In this document: piece by piece, positions 13,972 to 17,238 of the stretch
How the letters are laid out: the number at the start of each line of letters is the position of its first letter
Position numbering within the stretch: position 1 is the first letter of the stretch
Program-made: the position numbers and the translations under genes
The notes under the pieces: generated by a model
What the model was told of the DNA's origin: nothing
The model's database searches: none
The model's input: only the letters and a program-made list of their open reading frames with translations
Assembly: GCA_035527095.1 (NCBI GenBank)
Contig: DATLBC010000165.1
Coordinates: forward strand, 1-17,238
Source of the DNA: Sva-07 sp035527095
Lineage (GTDB): Bacteria > Actinomycetota > Acidimicrobiia > Acidimicrobiales > Ilumatobacteraceae
Direction: 5' to 3'
Length of the DNA stretch: 17,238 nucleotides

Positions 13972-16080
13972 TCAGTTGGAGAACTGGTGGAGCGCGCCGC
14001 CCTCGGAGGCGAGGCGTTCGAGCAGCGGTGAGAGGTTCCAGTGGTTGCCGCCGAGCGACTCGCTGTGGTGCTTGATCTTGTCGACGATCTCGGCCAGACC
14101 GACCTGATCGGCCCAGTACATCGGGCCGCCCCGGTACACCGGCCAGCCGTAGCCGTTGACCCACACCACGTCGATGTCGCTGCCACGGATGGCGATGCCC
14201 TCGTCGAGGATCTTCGCGCCCTCGTTGACCATCGGGTAGAGCAGGCGTTCCAGGACTTCCTGGTCGGTGACCTCGCGCTGCTCGATGCCCTTGCCGACCG
14301 CGAAGGTCTTGATCAGTTCGACCACCTCGGCATCCGGTGTGGACGCTCGGGTGTCCGGGTCGTAGGTGTAGTAGCCGCGACCGTTCTTCTGGCCGCGGCG
14401 ACCGTTCTCGCACAGCACCTCGCGGATGGTGGAACTCGACGATGTCTCCTCCTTCCAGCCGATGTCGAGGCCGGCGAGGTCGCTCATGGCGAACGGCCCC
14501 ATCGGAAAGCCGAACTCGTAGAGCACGTTGTCGACCTGGGCAGGGGTGGCACCTTCGAGGATCATCCGCTCGGCCTCGGCACCACGCATGAACAGCATGC
14601 GGTTGCCGACGAAGCCCCGGCACACGCCGACCATCACCGGCACCTTTCCGATCTTCTTGCCGATCGCCATCGTGGTGGCCACGACGCTGTCCGACGAAGT
14701 GTCGCCGCGCACGTTCTCGAGCAGCTTCATCACGTTCGCCGGGGAGAAGAAGTGCATCCCGATGACGCTTTCGGGGCGTGAGGTGACCGACGCGATTTCG
14801 TTGATGTCGAGCGCCGAGGTGTTCGACGCGAGTACGGCACCCGGCTTGCAGATCTCGTCGAGCTCACGGAAGATCGACTTCTTCAAGTCCATGTCCTCGA
14901 ACACGGCCTCGATCACCATGTCACAGTCGGCGAAGTCGGCCTTGTCGGTCGAACCGGTGATCAGCCCCATGCGCTGCTCGACCGCCTCGGGTGGGATCGA
15001 GCCACGAGATGCCGACCGTTCGTAGTTCTTGCGAACCACGCCGAGCCCGCGATCGAGTGCGGCTTGGTCGCGCTCGACGATCGTGACCGGGATGCCGACG
15101 TTGGCGAAGTTCATGGCGATGCCACCACCCATCGTTCCGGCGCCGAGCACACCGCATTTCTGCACATCGATCAGCGGGGTGTCCTTGGCGATGTCCGGGA
15201 TCTTGTTGGCGGCACGCTCGGCGAAAAACGCGTAGCGCTGGGCTCCCGACTGCGGGCCGGTCATCAGCTCCATGAAGCGCTTGCCCTCGACCTTGAGACC
15301 CTCGTCGAACGGCAGGTTCGCAGCAGCTTCGATGCACCGGATGTTGTACTCGGGGGCGAGGAAGCCACGGGTCTTGCGGGCGATCGAGGCCCGGAAATCG
15401 GCGAAGAGTTTGTCGTTGCCGCGGGCGTCGAGCACCTTCTCGTCGCGGTCGCGAACTCGAGCCAACGGCAGGTTCTCGGCGACCGCCTTGTTCGCGAACG
15501 CGATCGCTGCGTCGCGCAGTTCGGCGGGGCCACCGGCGGTGACATCGTCGATCAGCCCGGCCTCGAGCGCTTCGCCGGTGCCGATGTGTCGCCCCGACGT
15601 CATCATTTCGAGCGCCTTCGGAACGCCGACGAGGCGGGGGAGTCGCTGCGTGCCCCCGGCGCCCGGGAGCAGGCCGAGGTTGACCTCGGGGAGGCCGAAC
15701 TTCGCGGCGTCGACAGCAACGCGGTAATGCGCGCAGAGCGCGACTTCGAGGCCGCCACCCAGCGCCGTGCCGTGGATCGCGGCGATCACCGGCACGGAAG
15801 CGTTCTCCATCGCCGCCTGCACCTCGTGGAGGCCGGCGGCCTGGGGCACGTTGCCGCCGAACTCGCTGATGTCGGCGCCGGCGATGAAGGTGCGACCGTC
15901 GCAGATCACGACGATCGCCTTGGCGCCGGCTTCGACCGCCTGGTTGATGCCGTCGAACAGGCCCTGGCGGACGTGCCAGCTGAGCGCGTTGACCGGCGGA
16001 TTGTCGACGATGACGAGGGCGATGTCGCCGACATCGGCGGCGACGGTCTCGAGGCGGACGGATTCGGAGATCGCAGTCAT
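13972..16080 (-). CDS. fadJ: Enoyl-CoA hydratase / 3-hydroxyacyl-CoA dehydrogenase, FadJ/MFE type
   Basis: The product is 702 residues with hydratase/isomerase domain first and dehydrogenase second, as in FadJ, FadB and peroxisomal MFE-1. Hydratase: CoA-binding/oxyanion motif TFIAGADISEF (64-74), and the two catalytic glutamates Glu112 (GGGLEVALCAH) and Glu132 (FGLPEVNLG). Dehydrogenase: NAD fingerprint GVLGAGTMGGGI (310-321), SNTSALDI with Ser422, catalytic His443 in GMHFFSP and Glu455 in LLENVRG, correct 12-residue spacing. Two C-terminal helical domains follow (about 486-570 and 600-690). It carries out hydration of trans-2-enoyl-CoA and NAD-dependent oxidation of the 3-hydroxyacyl-CoA. 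No thiolase partner is in the window. All residues needed for both activities are present. Start ATG 16080; a GGGGAGGGG stretch lies 16 nt upstream. The name fadJ is by architecture; FadB-like is an alternative. Confidence 0.93.
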   Translation of the reverse strand: MTAISESVRLETVAADVGDIALVIVDNPPVNALSWHVRQGLFDGINQAVEAGAKAIVVICDGRTFIAGADISEFGGNVPQAAGLHEVQAAMENASVPVIAAIHGTALGGGLEVALCAHYRVAVDAAKFGLPEVNLGLLPGAGGTQRLPRLVGVPKALEMMTSGRHIGTGEALEAGLIDDVTAGGPAELRDAAIAFANKAVAENLPLARVRDRDEKVLDARGNDKLFADFRASIARKTRGFLAPEYNIRCIEAAANLPFDEGLKVEGKRFMELMTGPQSGAQRYAFFAERAANKIPDIAKDTPLIDVQKCGVLGAGTMGGGIAMNFANVGIPVTIVERDQAALDRGLGVVRKNYERSASRGSIPPEAVEQRMGLITGSTDKADFADCDMVIEAVFEDMDLKKSIFRELDEICKPGAVLASNTSALDINEIASVTSRPESVIGMHFFSPANVMKLLENVRGDTSSDSVVATTMAIGKKIGKVPVMVGVCRGFVGNRMLFMRGAEAERMILEGATPAQVDNVLYEFGFPMGPFAMSDLAGLDIGWKEETSSSSTIREVLCENGRRGQKNGRGYYTYDPDTRASTPDAEVVELIKTFAVGKGIEQREVTDQEVLERLLYPMVNEGAKILDEGIAIRGSDIDVVWVNGYGWPVYRGGPMYWADQVGLAEIVDKIKHHSESLGGNHWNLSPLLERLASEGGALHQFSN

Positions 16081-16109
16081 GTGCGTCAGTCAAGCACCCC
16101 TCCCCACCT

Positions 16110-16146
16110 GCGATTACATCAGGGGTCAGACCCCTGATGTAATCGC
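16110..16146. repeat. Perfect 17-bp palindrome with 3-nt loop (REP/RAYT-like hairpin)
   Basis: Arms 16110-16126 and 16130-16146 are exact reverse complements around CAG. The core GGGGTCAGACCCC with flanking TACATCA/TGATGTA looks like widespread GGGGTC-type palindromes that I associate with REP-like elements moved by REP-associated tyrosine transposases; that link is from memory and unverified. It overlaps the SDR 3' end: the loop and last arm base hold the TGA (16128-16126 on the minus strand), and the last codons (N-A-I-T-S-G-V) are palindrome-encoded. It is also 29 bp upstream of the FadJ-type start, so it could act as an intercistronic stabiliser or partial terminator. No T-tract follows. 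Confidence 0.8.
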
Positions 16147-16977
16147 GTTGCCGGGGAGGTTGCCGTCGGGATGCAGCGCCGCCTGGAAGCGGCGCATGCC
16201 GGCGAGCCAGCGGTCGCGATCGGTTGCCTTGCGCTCGACGTAGGTGGCCACCTCGGCGTGCGGAAGGATCAGGAACTGCTCGTCGCGGATCGCTGCCAGA
16301 CACAGCTGCGCCACGTCGGCAGGGTCGAGCACACCATCGCCGCTCGCGACTCCACCTTCGAAGCCGTTGTCGTCGCCATCGGCCCGAGCCGCCATCGTGT
16401 GCTGCGGGCTGTTCGCAACGATGTTCGTCGCCACGGCCTGCGGGCACAGCACGGAGAATCGGATCCCCTGGTGGTGATGACTGATCGACAGCCACTCGGC
16501 CAGCGAGATGGCCGCCGCCTTCGTCATCGAGTACGCCATCGAACCGATCTGCGTCAGCAGCCCGGCCGCCGACGCCGTGCTCAAGATGTAGCCCTCGCCG
16601 CGGGCGATCATCGACGGCAGTACGGCACGAGCCGCGTAGATGTGGGCCATGCAGTGCACCTCCCACATCGTCTGGATCGCCTCGTTCGAATCCTCCACCC
16701 CGGCGGCGGTGACGAAGCCCGCGTTCGACACGAACAGGTCGATCGGACCGTGCGCGTCGAGCGTCGCCTCGACCATCGCAACGATCGCAGCCTCGTTGCG
16801 CACATCGATTCCCACCGCAGTGCCACCGATGTCGCTCGCAACGCGCTCGGCCTCGGCGGCGTGCAGGTCGGCGACCACCACGTGGCGGGCACCCGCAGCG
16901 TGGGCGGCACGGGCGATGGCTTCACCGATCCCCGACCCGGCTCCGGTGACGACGACAACTCGATCTAGCAGTTCCAT
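16126..16977 (-). CDS. Short-chain dehydrogenase/reductase with palindrome-encoded C-terminus
   Basis: The product is 283 residues. Cofactor motif TGAGSGIG (11-18) and Asp37 at the end of the second strand (VVADL) favour NAD. SNAG is at 84-87, and the catalytic Ser136 (STASAAG), Tyr149 and Lys153 (YSMTK) are present. The position of the structural/catalytic Asn in helix 4 appears to be His108 (WEVHCM), a departure from the classical tetrad. PQAVATNI (179-186) replaces the usual PG motif. The last seven residues come from the palindromic repeat, so the original tail was probably different or longer. TACGGT lies 7 bp before ATG 16977, suggesting a leaderless start. The FadJ-type gene follows after 45 bp; an ABC ATPase ends 27 bp upstream. 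Substrate unknown, plausibly a hydroxyacyl or sterol-like alcohol. Confidence 0.9.
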   Translation of the reverse strand: MELLDRVVVVTGAGSGIGEAIARAAHAAGARHVVVADLHAAEAERVASDIGGTAVGIDVRNEAAIVAMVEATLDAHGPIDLFVSNAGFVTAAGVEDSNEAIQTMWEVHCMAHIYAARAVLPSMIARGEGYILSTASAAGLLTQIGSMAYSMTKAAAISLAEWLSISHHHQGIRFSVLCPQAVATNIVANSPQHTMAARADGDDNGFEGGVASGDGVLDPADVAQLCLAAIRDEQFLILPHAEVATYVERKATDRDRWLAGMRRFQAALHPDGNLPGNAITSGV

Positions 16978-16984
16978 CGGCGGA

Positions 16985-16990
16985 ACCGTA
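16985..16990 (-). promoter_or_regulatory. -10-like TACGGT for a leaderless SDR transcript
   Basis: TACGGT is 7 bp before ATG 16977 in the 27-bp gap after the ABC ATPase gene, and is the same hexamer as before the OsmC-like gene. No ribosome binding site is visible. Confidence 0.35.
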
Positions 16991-17004
16991 GACGTGTCGA
17001 TCGA

Positions 17005-17238
17005 TCAGGCCGGAAGGCGGTGCAGCGGATGGCCCGCGTCGACCACGACCGTGCAGGGGTCGCCGACACTCAACGGCGTCGTCGCGGGGCCTCCTGTCAG
17101 GTCGACATCGACATCGGTGCCGTCTGCTCGCCGGACCGAGTACCGCCACGCGGCGCCGAGGTATCGGCGGGCGGTGACCTGATCGGGCCCGCTGGCGTCG
17201 GCGCGCAGCGTCAGGTCGTGCGGACGTGCCATCAGGGC
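17005..17238 (-). CDS. C-terminal end of an ABC-transporter ATPase (TOBE-type domain), partial
   Basis: Only the last 77 codons are in the window; the frame stays open through the right edge. The visible part begins ALMARPHDLTLRAD, matching the xVRPEDLxL strand that opens the TOBE domain of PotA/MalK/CysA-type import ATPases. It is followed by ARRYLGAAWRYSVRRADG and a closing VGDPCTVVVDAGHPLHRLP segment, the usual TOBE order (VGxxVxVxVxxxxxxxLP). The histidine at the usual RPED glutamate and the missing Walker motifs (outside the window) prevent substrate assignment; Fe3+, spermidine/putrescine, sulfate or thiamine importers are all possible. An internal Met (17232) could mislead a start caller, but the coding frame continues upstream. 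The SDR gene starts 27 bp downstream. Confidence 0.75.
   Translation of the reverse strand, partial: ALMARPHDLTLRADASGPDQVTARRYLGAAWRYSVRRADGTDVDVDLTGGPATTPLSVGDPCTVVVDAGHPLHRLPA

Noticed and set aside
17005..17232. Complete small protein starting at the Met at 17232
   Set aside because: The frame continues to the window edge and the sequence before this Met (Ala-Leu) fits the start of a TOBE strand, so it is the end of a larger ABC ATPase.

Overview
The window is a GC-rich stretch of chromosome with strong G/C preference at third codon positions. That preference produces many long antisense shadow ORFs. Gene content (a luciferase-like, probably F420- or FMN-dependent oxidoreductase, a P450, a FadD-type acyl-CoA ligase, a FadJ-type multifunctional enzyme and several SDRs), actinobacterial-looking -10 elements of the form TANNNT and apparently leaderless starts suggest a heterotrophic actinomycete relative. 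An Acidimicrobiia (Ilumatobacter-like) origin is my best guess; no rRNA or tRNA gene is present to confirm it.

Layout. (1) 335-1123 (+): a single-pass membrane protein with a long Thr/Pro/Ser/Asp/Glu-rich tail, converging on (2) a cytochrome P450 (1144-2460, -). The pair is separated by a perfect 10-bp hairpin that also covers the P450 stop codon. A GNAT acetyltransferase (2593-3069, -) lies upstream of the P450, and the gap holds a nested set of inverted repeats around a likely P450 promoter. (3) A 406-nt divergent spacer rich in hairpins, then a nucleoside-hydrolase-fold lipoprotein (3476-4972, +). (4) A seven-gene minus-strand run read from 11706 down to 5063: acyl-CoA synthetase, SDR, polytopic membrane protein, epoxide-hydrolase-like alpha/beta hydrolase, LLM flavin oxidoreductase, class I glutamine amidotransferase, OsmC-like protein. 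The first four are tightly spaced or overlapping. The later ones are looser, and several have their own -10-like element at the start codon. (5) A secernin-type C69 peptidase (11820-13034, +), divergent from the run. (6) A second minus-strand run entering from the right edge: C-terminal end of an ABC-transporter ATPase, SDR, FadJ-type enoyl-CoA hydratase/3-hydroxyacyl-CoA dehydrogenase, and a two-TM helical protein whose stop lies 1 bp from the peptidase stop.

The genes point to catabolism of lipids, steroid-like or other hydrophobic carboxylic substrates. The P450 and LLM enzyme could oxidise them, the hydrolase could open epoxides or esters, the ligase could make the CoA ester, the SDRs could act on alcohols or ketones, and the FadJ-type enzyme could carry out two steps of beta-oxidation. 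This is inference from families; no substrate can be read from the sequence.

The most notable non-coding signals are a perfect 17-bp-arm palindrome at 16110-16146 that supplies the last codons and stop of an SDR, the operator-like repeat nest before the P450, and a recurring TANNNT element 5-7 bp before the start of five genes with no good ribosome binding site. I did not find a clear new multi-gene defence or mobile system.
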